Shown here: piece after piece, positions 1 to 8,903 of the stretch
Layout: the number at the start of each line of letters is the position of its first letter
How positions within the stretch are numbered: the stretch's first letter is position 1
NCBI GenBank assembly: GCA_017792345.1
Contig: CP051228.1
Location: 2,856,148-2,920,147, forward strand
Length of the DNA: 64,000 nt
Reading direction: 5' to 3'
Origin: Mesoflavibacter sp.
GTDB taxonomy: Bacteria; Pseudomonadota; Alphaproteobacteria; UBA8366; Aestuariispiraceae
Program-made: the position numbers and the translations under genes
The notes under the pieces: model-generated
What the model saw: the letters and a program-made list of their open reading frames with translations, nothing else
Database searches by the model: none
What the model was told of the DNA's origin: nothing

Positions 1-392
1 GCGCCGCCGGCTATATCTGGGAATTTTCCGAAGAGGCGGGGATGACCGTGATCGAGGCGAAGGACATCGCCGCGATGGGCATCGATGCCATTGTCGCCAA
101 AGCGCGCGCCGTGATCGGCGATGGTCCGGCCTATTTCACTTTCGACATCGACGGTCTGGATCCGGCTTTCGCGCCCGGCACCGGCACGCCCGAGATCGGC
201 GGGCTGACCACGCGTGAGGCCATGGCGATCATTCGCGGCCTGAAAGGGTTGAACTTCATCGGCGGCGATGTCGTCGAAGTCGCGCCATCCTACGACGCCA
301 CCGCAAATACCGCCCATGCCGGGGCGCAAATGCTGTTCGAAATCCTCAGCCTGATACAGTTCAGCCCCTCGCTGCCGTCCGTCGCAAGGTGA
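1..392 (+). CDS. Agmatinase/ureohydrolase family protein, C-terminal part (5' end outside window)
   Basis: The last 129 residues of a ureohydrolase (arginase/agmatinase superfamily) are read from base 3, with no start inside the window. The family hydrolyses guanidino compounds such as agmatine to urea and an amine at a dinuclear Mn site. The motif DIDGLDPAFAPGTGTP contains the paired metal-binding aspartates, and GGDVVEVAPSYD is the typical late-strand motif. The stop is at 390-392. Substrate (agmatine, guanidinobutyrate or guanidinopropionate) cannot be told from this part. The downstream AraC gene is convergent, so the two are not an operon. Confidence 0.85.
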   Translation, partial: AAGYIWEFSEEAGMTVIEAKDIAAMGIDAIVAKARAVIGDGPAYFTFDIDGLDPAFAPGTGTPEIGGLTTREAMAIIRGLKGLNFIGGDVVEVAPSYDATANTAHAGAQMLFEILSLIQFSPSLPSVAR

Positions 393-436
393 CGCGTCGT
401 CCGGTACCGATGGTGGGCCGGAATGGGGTGGGACGC

Positions 437-1351
437 CTATGCGACCGTCCGGGCAATTGCGGTCGGCATATTGTCCTGGCGCCATTGGGATGGGGAACAT
501 CCGAACGCCCGGCGGAAGGCGGCCGAGAACTTGCTCGGGTTCGAATACCCCACTGCCATGGATATCTCGGTAATCGAGTCACCCTGCAGCATCAGTTGGG
601 TCGACAAATGCAAACGGCGCAAAGTCAGATACTGGTAGGGCGTGTATCCCGTCGTCGCGCGGAAGGAACGCGTGAAACTGCGCACGTCCCGGCCACATAG
701 CTCGGCAAGCTCTTTGACACGAATGTCGCCATCCAAATGGGTTTCGATCCAGTCCCGAACCCGGTCGAACTGCGGGCCGGTCAAAGGTCTATCAGGGCGT
801 TCCAAGCTGTATCGACTTTTGTGCCTCTGTTCCGCCAGCCGGTTGATGACCACCGAAAGGCCCGCGTCGAAGAACGCCGACGACAGACCGTGGGCTTCGG
901 CATCCCGCCACATCGCGGACAGGACCGAAGTGACCAGGGGGTCTCGGTGCAACGTCGATGCTGCGGGGATCATGTCCTCCAAAGTGACATCCTCGCCCGC
1001 GAATTCGGAAAAGCGGTCGGAATGGACCATAATCGCTACCGCTTCGGTGCGCGGCCAATAGCCGTCAGCATCCATATTGGGTAGCGAGACACCGAAGGTT
1101 CCCGGACGCAAGACGCCTTCAAGGCGCATGCCGTCAGAGCCCTGCCGGCAGAGGTGTCCGACATGCGCCGTGCAGAGATGGAATCTCAGATACGGATCCC
1201 TTTCGAAACTCCCCTCATAGGCGTCGAAATCCGCATGGGATAGAAGAATCGAGCCATCGGAATTCTTCATGCCCCGCAACGGACGCGCCCCGAAACTGTT
1301 CATTCGGGTATGAAAGTCCTGAAGTTTTCTTTCCCAATCTGCCTCGATCAA
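437..1351 (-). CDS. AraC-family transcriptional regulator
   Basis: A 304-residue protein with a C-terminal AraC double helix-turn-helix (about residues 200-300; RSFTRSFRATTGYTPYQYL and ITEISMAVGYSNPSKFSAAF are the two recognition segments). The N-terminal 190 residues match no domain I can name and probably sense an effector. The start is TTG, preceded by AAGGGG seven bases upstream on the minus strand; an internal ATG at residue 17 is the alternative. It is divergent from a TonB receptor, the arrangement of PchR-like regulators that activate siderophore receptors when the cognate ferric siderophore is present. That role is inferred from position. Confidence 0.85.
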   Translation of the reverse strand: MIEADWERKLQDFHTRMNSFGARPLRGMKNSDGSILLSHADFDAYEGSFERDPYLRFHLCTAHVGHLCRQGSDGMRLEGVLRPGTFGVSLPNMDADGYWPRTEAVAIMVHSDRFSEFAGEDVTLEDMIPAASTLHRDPLVTSVLSAMWRDAEAHGLSSAFFDAGLSVVINRLAEQRHKSRYSLERPDRPLTGPQFDRVRDWIETHLDGDIRVKELAELCGRDVRSFTRSFRATTGYTPYQYLTLRRLHLSTQLMLQGDSITEISMAVGYSNPSKFSAAFRRAFGCSPSQWRQDNMPTAIARTVA

Positions 1352-1442
1352 CTTGAAACCCCTTCATAAATTGACCGGTTTCGGATTGTTTCGCCGCTTT
1401 CGGAGTGGCGGGCCGCAACCTGGAAAGCTAAGACTCCGCCGA

Positions 1443-1474
1443 GTTGCGAGTTTTTATTAAGACGCATTCGCAAC
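1443..1474. promoter_or_regulatory. Inverted repeat in the AraC/TonB-receptor divergent promoter region
   Basis: GTTGCGA (1443-1449) and TCGCAAC (1468-1474) form a perfect 7-bp inverted repeat with an 18-bp AT-rich spacer, in the roughly 200-bp gap between the divergent regulator and receptor. Spacing and place fit a binding site for the adjacent regulator or another dimer. No experimental or family consensus supports a specific protein. Confidence 0.35.
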
Positions 1475-1554
1475 AATGTGTGATTTTCACCCGGTTCGTC
1501 AAGGGAACGCGGCGGGGGTGAAACGATGTCTGGTTTACAGTGAGGGGCACTGAA

Positions 1555-3636
1555 ATGGGGATTCTCAAGTTTCGCGCCATGGTCTTGGCCGCCTGTGTTT
1601 TGGTTCCAAACGCTTCAGCTTGGGCGCAATCTGACGAGCAACAGGCCGAAGAAAACGCCGGACCTTTGATACTGGCGCCGATCATGGTCACCGGTGAGTT
1701 GATCGACCGAACCCTCGAAGAAACCGGTACCAGTGCCGTGGTTCTGGACCAGACGGATCTGGAGGATCGGGCCGGGCTGGAAAGTGTCGGCGACGTCATC
1801 AACCAGACATCCAACATGACCGGTCTGGACGGTACGATTTATGCCCCCACCATCCGCGGCTTGGACGGCACCGGTCCGGCGATCGGCGGCAACGCCTTTC
1901 TGGCAGGTACCCGTCCGCGTCTCGATATGCAGATCGACGGGCGCCCCGGCGGCTATTACGAAATAATCTATGGCGACATGCAGATCTGGGACGTCGAGCG
2001 GGTGGAGATTCTGCGCGGACCGCAAAGTACCGTCGTCGGACGAAACTCCATCGCCGGGACGATCCTTGTCGAAACCAACGACCCGATCTTCGTTCCGGAA
2101 GCCCAGGCGCAACTGGCCGGAGGCAATCTGGAACAGCGTCGCGCGTCGGGCATGATCAATGTGCCGATCGTCGATGACCGGGCCGCCTTCCGTTTTACCT
2201 TCGACGAGGCCCGCAGCGCCTCCCAGGTCAACTACACACCCTATCCGGGGGTGGGTAATCCGGCGGAGAAACGATCTGAAGACATTCGCGGTAAACTGCT
2301 GCTGCTTCCGAAGATCGGATATGACACGGAAATCCAACTGACCGCGAACTATCATCGCGACCGCGTACCGCAGGGGGAGATCGTTCGGGAACCTTATGAC
2401 CAGCAGTTCTCCGATTTCCCAAACCAGCCGGTCCATAATGTCCAGACAAACAGCCTTGTCGCCGAAGTTTCGACCTCGGTCACAGATGAGTTCAAATTGG
2501 AGGTTGAAGGCGTCTACAAGGAGCGGGACTTCGACCGCGAGGCGACCGCCGCCGGCGCGCCCGCGACTAGCCAATCGGAAGAGTATGTCTTTGAACCGAA
2601 GATCCTTTTCGAGAATGATGAGGGTTATTCCGCCGTCGCCGGGATGTACTACTACCGGTCCGATACGGATGAGTTCATAGCCTTTGGCGCTAACCAGTTC
2701 TTCGACGACAAGACCGAAACCTATGCCGGTTACGCGGAAGGCATTATCCCGCTCAGCGATCAGTTCGACTTGATGCTCGGCGCGCGATACGAGCGCGAGC
2801 ACCGCTTCCGCGAAGGCGGCGATGCCGGCGCGCTGGTCGATTTCTTCATGGACGAAACCTTCGAGGCGTTTCTGCCGAAAGCAAGTCTGACCTGGAAACC
2901 GACGAGCACCGTCAATCTGGGCGCCATGGTCTCGCGTGGATTCAACGCCGGCGGCGGAGGAACGACCAGTCCGTTCCCCGCATTCTTCCCGGTAACGCCC
3001 TTCACCTATGACGAGGAATTCGTCACCAATTATGAGCTGTTCGGTCGACAAACCTTATTCAATGGGACGGTGCGCACGACGCAGAACATCTTCTATGCAT
3101 TTTACGATGACATGCAGATGGCGGCGGATGTTACCCCGACCAATACATTGGATGGTGCCTTCGTCATTACGAACTTCAATAAGGTTGAAACCTACGGTGC
3201 GGAATTCGGCGTGTCCGCCCTGCTTACCGATACCCTGACACTCAATGGCGAAGTCGGTCTTCTGTTTACGGAGATCCTGGACGGGCCTGAAGCCTATGTT
3301 GGAAACCAGCTTCATTCCGCTCCGAACTTTTCCGGCAATGTGAGCCTTGTTTGGAAAAAGGACGGTTGGCGCGCCAGTGTCGCCGCACGCTACAAGCATC
3401 ATTATCATTCAGAGTTGGAGAACCACGCGAACCGGCGTGTGGATCCTTATGTAGTGGCGGATGCCGCGGTGTCTTATGAGTATCGGGGGTTCGAAGTGTT
3501 TGGGCGGGTGAAGAACCTGTTCGACTATGACGACCCCATCGCGCTCTACAATCCGTCGGCGACGACCACACCCGATGCCCGGGCAGTGCTGCATCAACCG
3601 AGAACCGTCCTGATGGGCATGAAGGCAAGCTTCTGA
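1555..3636 (+). CDS. TonB-dependent outer-membrane receptor (probable ferric-siderophore receptor)
   Basis: A 693-residue TonB-dependent receptor. Residues 1-25 are a signal peptide ending near SAWAQ, followed by a plug domain (about 45-165, including RGPQSTVVGRNSIAGTI) and a 22-strand-type barrel ending in the outer-membrane signature Phe (KASF). The ATG at 1555 is preferred over the GTG at 1540 because GAGGGG lies seven bases before the ATG and the signal peptide then starts cleanly. Receptors of this class import ferric siderophores using TonB energy. The downstream siderophore-reductase fusion and the AraC regulator support an iron role; the ligand is unknown. Confidence 0.9.
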   Translation: MGILKFRAMVLAACVLVPNASAWAQSDEQQAEENAGPLILAPIMVTGELIDRTLEETGTSAVVLDQTDLEDRAGLESVGDVINQTSNMTGLDGTIYAPTIRGLDGTGPAIGGNAFLAGTRPRLDMQIDGRPGGYYEIIYGDMQIWDVERVEILRGPQSTVVGRNSIAGTILVETNDPIFVPEAQAQLAGGNLEQRRASGMINVPIVDDRAAFRFTFDEARSASQVNYTPYPGVGNPAEKRSEDIRGKLLLLPKIGYDTEIQLTANYHRDRVPQGEIVREPYDQQFSDFPNQPVHNVQTNSLVAEVSTSVTDEFKLEVEGVYKERDFDREATAAGAPATSQSEEYVFEPKILFENDEGYSAVAGMYYYRSDTDEFIAFGANQFFDDKTETYAGYAEGIIPLSDQFDLMLGARYEREHRFREGGDAGALVDFFMDETFEAFLPKASLTWKPTSTVNLGAMVSRGFNAGGGGTTSPFPAFFPVTPFTYDEEFVTNYELFGRQTLFNGTVRTTQNIFYAFYDDMQMAADVTPTNTLDGAFVITNFNKVETYGAEFGVSALLTDTLTLNGEVGLLFTEILDGPEAYVGNQLHSAPNFSGNVSLVWKKDGWRASVAARYKHHYHSELENHANRRVDPYVVADAAVSYEYRGFEVFGRVKNLFDYDDPIALYNPSATTTPDARAVLHQPRTVLMGMKASF

Positions 3637-3659
3637 CAAGGCCAAGATTTCATCACGAA

Positions 3660-3697
3660 CTGCAGCAGACGTTCGCGCGTTCCAGAAGTCGCTGCAG
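3660..3697. repeat. Inverted repeat between receptor and MFS-SIP gene
   Basis: CTGCAGC (3660-3666) and GCTGCAG (3691-3697) form a perfect 7-bp stem with a 24-base loop in the 134-bp gap. There is no U-tract, so it is at most a processing or attenuation hairpin. Confidence 0.25.
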
Positions 3698-3770
3698 ATG
3701 GGTCACGTCCGACGGTAGGTCATATCAGCGGCCGCGATTGAACGGAACGGTTTAACAGACGAGGATTTTC

Positions 3771-6026
3771 ATGCGTTGGCGTATCCTTTCCGTGATCGGC
3801 CTGCTCTACGCAGTACAGTTTTCGCCGGCAATTTTCGCGATTATGACGGTGCCGATCATCCTTCGGCAGGAGGGGCATTCGGGAACGGTTATCGGCCTCG
3901 TCCAACTTGTCGGGTTGCCCTATGTCCTGAAGTTCCTGTGGGCGCCGCTGATCGACAAGTTTCGATTTGGAAGGGATCGGTACAAGACGTGGATTCTTGT
4001 GCTGTCCAGCATCCATGTGACGGCGCTGGCCGTTCTGGCATTCACCGATCCGTCGGGGTCCGTCGTCGTTCTGTTTGCCGTCCTGTTTGTGGCAATCACC
4101 GCGGTCAGTACGCAAGATGTGGCCGTCGACGCTTTGGCGATCTCTCTGATGCGTCCGTCCGAGCGAACCATGGGGGCGACCTTTCAGAACTCGGGCATGT
4201 ATCTCGGCGCTATCGTCGGCGGCTTCGCCTTTCTGCATGTCTATGAATTGATCGGCTGGACCGGCGCCTTGCTGATCCAGGCGGCATTGTTCGCTGTGCC
4301 TTTACTTGCCTTGCTCCTCGTGGAGGAACCGCCCCGCAGAAGTGGCGCGCCCCCCATAAACTTCCGCCATGCCCTGCGCTTCTTCGTGCAACCGCGCATG
4401 GGCGGATGGATGGCGATTCTGGCAACGCTACGGTTGCCCATCATTATGGTTTTGCTGCCGATCCGTCTGATGATGGTCGACGAAGGCATGTCGACCGAGG
4501 AGATCGCGCTTTGGTACGGGCTGATAGGCATGTGCGCGGCGGGCGGCATTTCGCTGCTTCTTGGCCCGCTGATGCGAAATCTGCCCAGGGTCTTTGCCCT
4601 CTATCTGGTCGGTGCGGTGAACATTGCCGTCTTGATCATGGCAACCTTCATCGCGGGCGCCATGCCTGATGCGATCCGATATGCGGTCGTGCTGGCCTGG
4701 GGAACGCTCGCCCTGACCGACATAGTCCTTTTTCGCGGCGCCATGGACAAGGTCCGTCCGGAAAGCCCGGGGTTCGATTTCTCGGTTCAGGTTGCCTTCC
4801 TGACCCTGTTGCCGATGCTGTCCAATCCTATCACGGGCGCCGTCATGGATTCGCGGGGGCCGTTGCCGGTTTTTGTACTGTCGGCCCTTCTGGCAATTGT
4901 GCCGATGGCAGTCGTCTTTTTCTGGATCGCACGGTCGGGCCGCGGCACATCGGTTTTCGATGGAGAGTCACTCGTGTCGACCTCCACACTTTCAACCGGG
5001 GAAACAAAGGCGGCATTGGATCATTGTCAGCAGGTGTTTTCCGATCACGGTATCAACTGCACGCGGCCGGAGCCGGACTACCTGCTGATGAAGGAGATGG
5101 GCTGCAAGGTAGAGATGCGCGCGCAGGATAGGTCCGTCGACATCCGCATCGAGACACCAAACGAAAACTTCATGACCTTCATTCGTGAGGAGGTGGTCGA
5201 GCATTTGGGGGAGATCGATCCGGACGCCGTTCTGGAGATGCGCTGGACCGGGGGAATCAATGTCGGGGAAATGCCGACCAACTTCCGTATTCTGAGAGCG
5301 GCGAAACGACGAGAGGTGTTCCCGGGCCTTGTCCGCGTGACATTGTCCGGCATCGACGTCACCTCCCTGACGAAGGATGGGATTCACATCCGGGTCATGA
5401 TGCCGGAAACACGCGGCCGCAAGCCGGTCTGGCCGGTAATCGCGGAGAATGGTGGCATCGCCTGGCCTCAAGGCGACGATAAACTGCATCATCGGTTTGT
5501 GACGATTCGTCAGATTCGATTAAAGGAACGTGAAATCGATGTTGATGTCGCGCATCACGAGGGTGGCCTGATATCCCAATGGGCTGTGCTAGATGATGAT
5601 CGACAGGAAGTCGGCGTGATGGGGCCGGGCGGCGACTTACATTTGCCGTCCACCAAGAATGTTGTTCTTGCCGCCGATCTGACCGGTCTGCCGGCCATTG
5701 CGAGACTGATAGATCAGGCCGACGGTCAGGTGACGGGTCATGTCTTCGCGGCCGCCCCGTCTTGGGCAGAACTGGAGGCCTACTTGCCGCCTTCCGGGCT
5801 GACCGTCCACGCGCTGCCGCCGGAGAGGTTTGACGAAGTCGTGGTTGACCTTGTGCAGAAGGAAGTATCGGGAGACGTCGGCTACGCTTGGTTCGCCGGT
5901 GAGTTTTCAACGGCACAGGCCATGAGATCGGTGTTCAAATCCCAATATGGTTTGGCCAAAAAACAGCAACTCAGCGTATCTTACTGGCGCAAGGGAGAGT
6001 CGGGGCACACTTCGCGGACCGCCTAG
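3771..6026 (+). CDS. MFS siderophore transporter fused to DUF2218 and siderophore-interacting FAD reductase domains
   Basis: A 751-residue three-part fusion. Residues 1-395 are a 12-helix MFS permease of the AmpG/RhtX-FptX type that carries ferric siderophores across the inner membrane. Residues about 405-490 (HCQQVFSDHGINCTRPEPDY onward) look like DUF2218, a domain commonly found with siderophore-interacting proteins. Residues about 495-740 are the siderophore-interacting ferric reductase, with FAD-binding HRFVTIR, HHEGGLISQWA and GVMGPGGD. An in-frame GTG at 4974 (codon 402) has GGAGAG six bases upstream, so the reductase may also be made separately. It follows the TonB receptor by 134 bp. 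Transport plus cytoplasmic reductive iron release in one polypeptide is inferred. Confidence 0.87.
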   Translation: MRWRILSVIGLLYAVQFSPAIFAIMTVPIILRQEGHSGTVIGLVQLVGLPYVLKFLWAPLIDKFRFGRDRYKTWILVLSSIHVTALAVLAFTDPSGSVVVLFAVLFVAITAVSTQDVAVDALAISLMRPSERTMGATFQNSGMYLGAIVGGFAFLHVYELIGWTGALLIQAALFAVPLLALLLVEEPPRRSGAPPINFRHALRFFVQPRMGGWMAILATLRLPIIMVLLPIRLMMVDEGMSTEEIALWYGLIGMCAAGGISLLLGPLMRNLPRVFALYLVGAVNIAVLIMATFIAGAMPDAIRYAVVLAWGTLALTDIVLFRGAMDKVRPESPGFDFSVQVAFLTLLPMLSNPITGAVMDSRGPLPVFVLSALLAIVPMAVVFFWIARSGRGTSVFDGESLVSTSTLSTGETKAALDHCQQVFSDHGINCTRPEPDYLLMKEMGCKVEMRAQDRSVDIRIETPNENFMTFIREEVVEHLGEIDPDAVLEMRWTGGINVGEMPTNFRILRAAKRREVFPGLVRVTLSGIDVTSLTKDGIHIRVMMPETRGRKPVWPVIAENGGIAWPQGDDKLHHRFVTIRQIRLKEREIDVDVAHHEGGLISQWAVLDDDRQEVGVMGPGGDLHLPSTKNVVLAADLTGLPAIARLIDQADGQVTGHVFAAAPSWAELEAYLPPSGLTVHALPPERFDEVVVDLVQKEVSGDVGYAWFAGEFSTAQAMRSVFKSQYGLAKKQQLSVSYWRKGESGHTSRTA
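4962..4976 (+). promoter_or_regulatory. Internal ribosome-binding site and GTG start inside the fusion gene
   Basis: GGAGAG at 4962-4967, a six-base spacer, and GTG at 4974-4976 in the same frame as the fusion. The position is the linker between the last MFS helix and the DUF2218 domain, where a separate reductase gene would begin (predicted product 350 residues). Confidence 0.45.
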
Positions 6027-6307
6027 TGGACCGGTCGGGCCAAGGGTGGGGTGCGGGCGCCGCCCGATGCGACGCGCCCACCAAACAATTTTCTCACTGT
6101 CTCATCTTGGTCATGCAGTCTTGATACCCTCCGCGCGCGATGGGCGACGCATCGTCTTTCCGTGTCGATGTTGGGCCCTTCGTCGACTGCGATCCGTCAC
6201 GATTGGCGGGCGGATGCCCGGTGGTCCTTTCGGGTCTTGCTGAAGTGTCCGGACCGGCCTTAATCCCCACACAAGGTCGGTCTTAAACTCGTGCGGGAGC
6301 AAGAACC
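6027..6307. other. Intergenic region upstream of arsC
   Basis: This 281-bp gap separates the siderophore fusion from arsC. Short ORFs here have no family features. I see no ArsR gene or a clear ArsR operator. The arsC ribosome site GGGAG lies eight bases before its ATG. Confidence 0.4.
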
Positions 6308-6817
6308 ATGAGTGAGAAGATCTTCAACGTGCTCTTTCTGTGTCGCGGCAACTCGGCCCGATCCATCATGGCCGAGGCGATCCTGGAACGGGAAGGCACG
6401 GGCCGGTTCATGGCCTATTCTGCCGGGAGCCATCCGCGCGGCGAGGTGCATCCCTATGCAGCCGACCTGCTGCAAAAGTTCAATCATCCCGTCGACGGGT
6501 TGCGTTCGAAAAGTTGGGACGAGTTTTCGTCCGACGACGCGCCGAAGATGGATTTCGTCTTCACCGTCTGCGACCAGACCGCGAACGAGGTTTGCCCGAC
6601 ATGGCCGGGCAAGCCGATGACCGCGCATTGGGGTTGCACCGACCCGGTCGCTGTGGAAGGAACGGAAGCGGAAATCCGGGCAAGTTTCGCCGATGTCTAT
6701 GGGCAGCTCGCCAATCGGATATCCGTCTTTGTAAACCTGCCCCTGGCGGCGCTGGATCGCCTGAGCCTGCAGCGTCGTCTGGACGAGATGGGGGGCAAGG
6801 CGAAGGAAATGGTTTGA
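6308..6817 (+). CDS. arsC: Arsenate reductase, low-molecular-weight phosphatase type
   Basis: A 169-residue arsenate reductase of the thioredoxin- or glutathione-linked LMW-PTP fold, which reduces arsenate to arsenite in the cytoplasm. The P-loop CRGNSAR (CX5R) lies at about residues 12-18, and SWDEF and VFTVCDQTA follow in the usual order. It is seven bases upstream of acr3, so the two form an operon that reduces arsenate and exports arsenite. No arsR regulator is adjacent. Family assignment is firm; the electron donor is not determinable here. Confidence 0.92.
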   Translation: MSEKIFNVLFLCRGNSARSIMAEAILEREGTGRFMAYSAGSHPRGEVHPYAADLLQKFNHPVDGLRSKSWDEFSSDDAPKMDFVFTVCDQTANEVCPTWPGKPMTAHWGCTDPVAVEGTEAEIRASFADVYGQLANRISVFVNLPLAALDRLSLQRRLDEMGGKAKEMV

Positions 6818-6824
6818 GTGCGTG

Positions 6825-7886
6825 ATGTCCGTTAGCGATTCTGTCCCTTCTCCCATCGGCGTCTTCGAACGGTTCCTGTCCGTCTGGGTGGCAATCTGCA
6901 TCGTCACCGGGATCGGCCTGGGATTGGCTGTGCCCGGGCTGTTCGAAGCGGTCGCCAGGCTGGAATATGCCAGCGTCAATCTGGTCGTCGCCGTCTTCAT
7001 CTGGGTCATGATTTATCCCATGATGGTGAATGTCGATTTTGCGTCGATCGCGGATGTCGGCAAGCGGCCGAAGGGGCTATGCATCACCCTTGTCGTGAAC
7101 TGGCTGATCAAGCCGTTCACGATGGCGTTTCTGGGGGTGCTGTTCTTTGAGCATCTGTTTGCCGGGCTGATCGATCCGCGCGATGCGCAATCCTATATCG
7201 CCGGCGTGATCCTCCTGGGCGTCGCGCCCTGCACCGCGATGGTGTTCGTATGGAGCCAGCTTGTCCGGGGGGATGCCAATTATACCCTGGTCCAGGTGTC
7301 GGTGAACGACGTCATCATGATCTTCGCCTTCGCCCCGATCGCGGCTCTGCTGCTGGGCGTGACGGATGTCGTCGTTCCGTGGGACACGCTGCTGCTGTCG
7401 GTCCTGCTGTATGTTCTGGTGCCGCTGGCGGCGGGCTATGTGACGCGCAAACGGCTGGACCGGTCGGGCGATGCCAGCCGCATCGCATCCTTTACCGCGC
7501 GGATGAAGCCCTTTTCGGTGATCGGGCTTTTGGCGACGGTGATCCTGCTGTTCGGGTTCCAGGCGGAAACGATTGTCGGAAACCCGTTGGTGATCGTCCT
7601 GATCGCGGTCCCTTTGCTGGTCCAATGCTATGGGATTTTCGTCATCGCCTATGGTTGGGCTTATCTGTGGAAGGTCCCGTTCTCGACCGCAGCCCCGGCC
7701 GCGCTGATCGGTACATCGAATTTCTTCGAACTGGCCGTCGCGGTGGCAATTAGCCTGTTCGGCCTGAACTCTGGGGCCGCGCTGGCCACGGTCGTGGGCG
7801 TGCTGGTCGAAGTGCCTGTGATGCTGTCTCTCGTCGCCTTCGCCAATCGGACCCGGCATCTGTTTCCGGAAAGCCGATCCGTCTAG
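6825..7886 (+). CDS. acr3: ACR3-family arsenite efflux permease
   Basis: A 353-residue, ten-helix arsenical-resistance permease of the ACR3/bile-acid-symporter superfamily that extrudes arsenite across the inner membrane. Family landmarks are [16 protein letters not shown] near the N terminus, [13 protein letters not shown] with the conserved cysteine, and [13 protein letters not shown] near the C terminus. The ATG at 6825 is used; an in-frame GTG directly before it is possible. It is translationally close to arsC. The 3' end overlaps the convergent LysR gene by four bases. Confidence 0.93.
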   Translation: MSVSDSVPSPIGVFERFLSVWVAICIVTGIGLGLAVPGLFEAVARLEYASVNLVVAVFIWVMIYPMMVNVDFASIADVGKRPKGLCITLVVNWLIKPFTMAFLGVLFFEHLFAGLIDPRDAQSYIAGVILLGVAPCTAMVFVWSQLVRGDANYTLVQVSVNDVIMIFAFAPIAALLLGVTDVVVPWDTLLLSVLLYVLVPLAAGYVTRKRLDRSGDASRIASFTARMKPFSVIGLLATVILLFGFQAETIVGNPLVIVLIAVPLLVQCYGIFVIAYGWAYLWKVPFSTAAPAALIGTSNFFELAVAVAISLFGLNSGAALATVVGVLVEVPVMLSLVAFANRTRHLFPESRSV

Positions 7887-8806
7887 GATGCCGTCGCCGG
7901 ACCCAGCCGGGACGGCAAATGCGCCTTCAGAAAGTCCAAGGTGACGCGGGTCTTCAGCGGCAGATAGCGGCGGCTGGAATAGATCAGCCAGATACCGGTA
8001 TCCGCGCTGCTGGCATAGGCCGTGTGGTCGGGAAACGGATCGATCAGCCGCCCCTGCGCGAAAGCGTCTGCCGTCAGCCAATCCACCAGCAAGGCCGGCC
8101 CCAACCCCATTTCGGCACAATCCCGCAAAGCGATGGCGTTCGAAACGCGTAGATCGCCGGTGACCGGTACTTCTGTTTCCTGTCCGGCGCCATCGCGAAA
8201 CATCCAGCGCGATTGGTATTCCGGCAGGGATTGCCGCAAGCACCTTCGCCGCATCAGGTCGCTGGGATGGTCCAATCGCGTGGCGGGGTCCTGCTGGTAA
8301 GCCGGGGACACGCAGACGCGATATCGGGTCGCCCGAAGGCGGGTCGCAATCACGTCGGTCTCTGGCGGTGGCCCCAACCGGATCGCCAAGTCGATGCCGT
8401 TCTCAACCAGATCGAGCTGTCCGTCACTGGCGATCAAGTCGAGCGCAAGGTCGGGGAAGGCGGCCCGGAACGCGGGTAGCAAAGGCACAAGGCAAACCTG
8501 CGTGAAGGCGATCGATGCGGTTAGCCGGATCGTTCCCATGGGCCGTGCCGCAAGGTCGGCCGCCTCCTGCCGGGCCTGTTCCAACTCCTCGATCAGCGGT
8601 TCGATCCGGGCGAGATAGGCCGCCCCCGCCTCTGTGAGTGCAACCCGGCGGGTGGTGCGCTGAAACAGGCGCAAGGCCAGTTCATCTTCCGCCGCCGCCA
8701 CCGCCCGGGAGATGGCGGAAGGGTCGACATCCCGTTCACGGGCGACCGCGGCGAAACTGCCGAGCCGGGCGACATCCGAAAGCAGACTGAGCGTAGACAG
8801 ATTCAT
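7883..8806 (-). CDS. LysR-family transcriptional regulator
   Basis: A 307-residue LysR protein: winged HTH at residues 1-60 ([20 protein letters not shown] is the recognition helix region) and a substrate-binding regulatory domain at about 90-290. The open frame extends further upstream, but the start at 8806 gives the family's usual N terminus ([13 protein letters not shown]). It is divergent from the dehydrogenase-like gene at 8904 with 97 bp between, and is therefore the likely regulator of that gene. The effector is unknown. Confidence 0.88.
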   Translation of the reverse strand: MNLSTLSLLSDVARLGSFAAVARERDVDPSAISRAVAAAEDELALRLFQRTTRRVALTEAGAAYLARIEPLIEELEQARQEAADLAARPMGTIRLTASIAFTQVCLVPLLPAFRAAFPDLALDLIASDGQLDLVENGIDLAIRLGPPPETDVIATRLRATRYRVCVSPAYQQDPATRLDHPSDLMRRRCLRQSLPEYQSRWMFRDGAGQETEVPVTGDLRVSNAIALRDCAEMGLGPALLVDWLTADAFAQGRLIDPFPDHTAYASSADTGIWLIYSSRRYLPLKTRVTLDFLKAHLPSRLGPATAS

Positions 8807-8903
8807 TAATGCTATAATCACATCAATTTCATGCGTAGAGCAATATTTAATGCGGCAAACAATCCGGGTACGACGGCCAGACAGAAACGCCAAGGAGGCC
8901 AAG

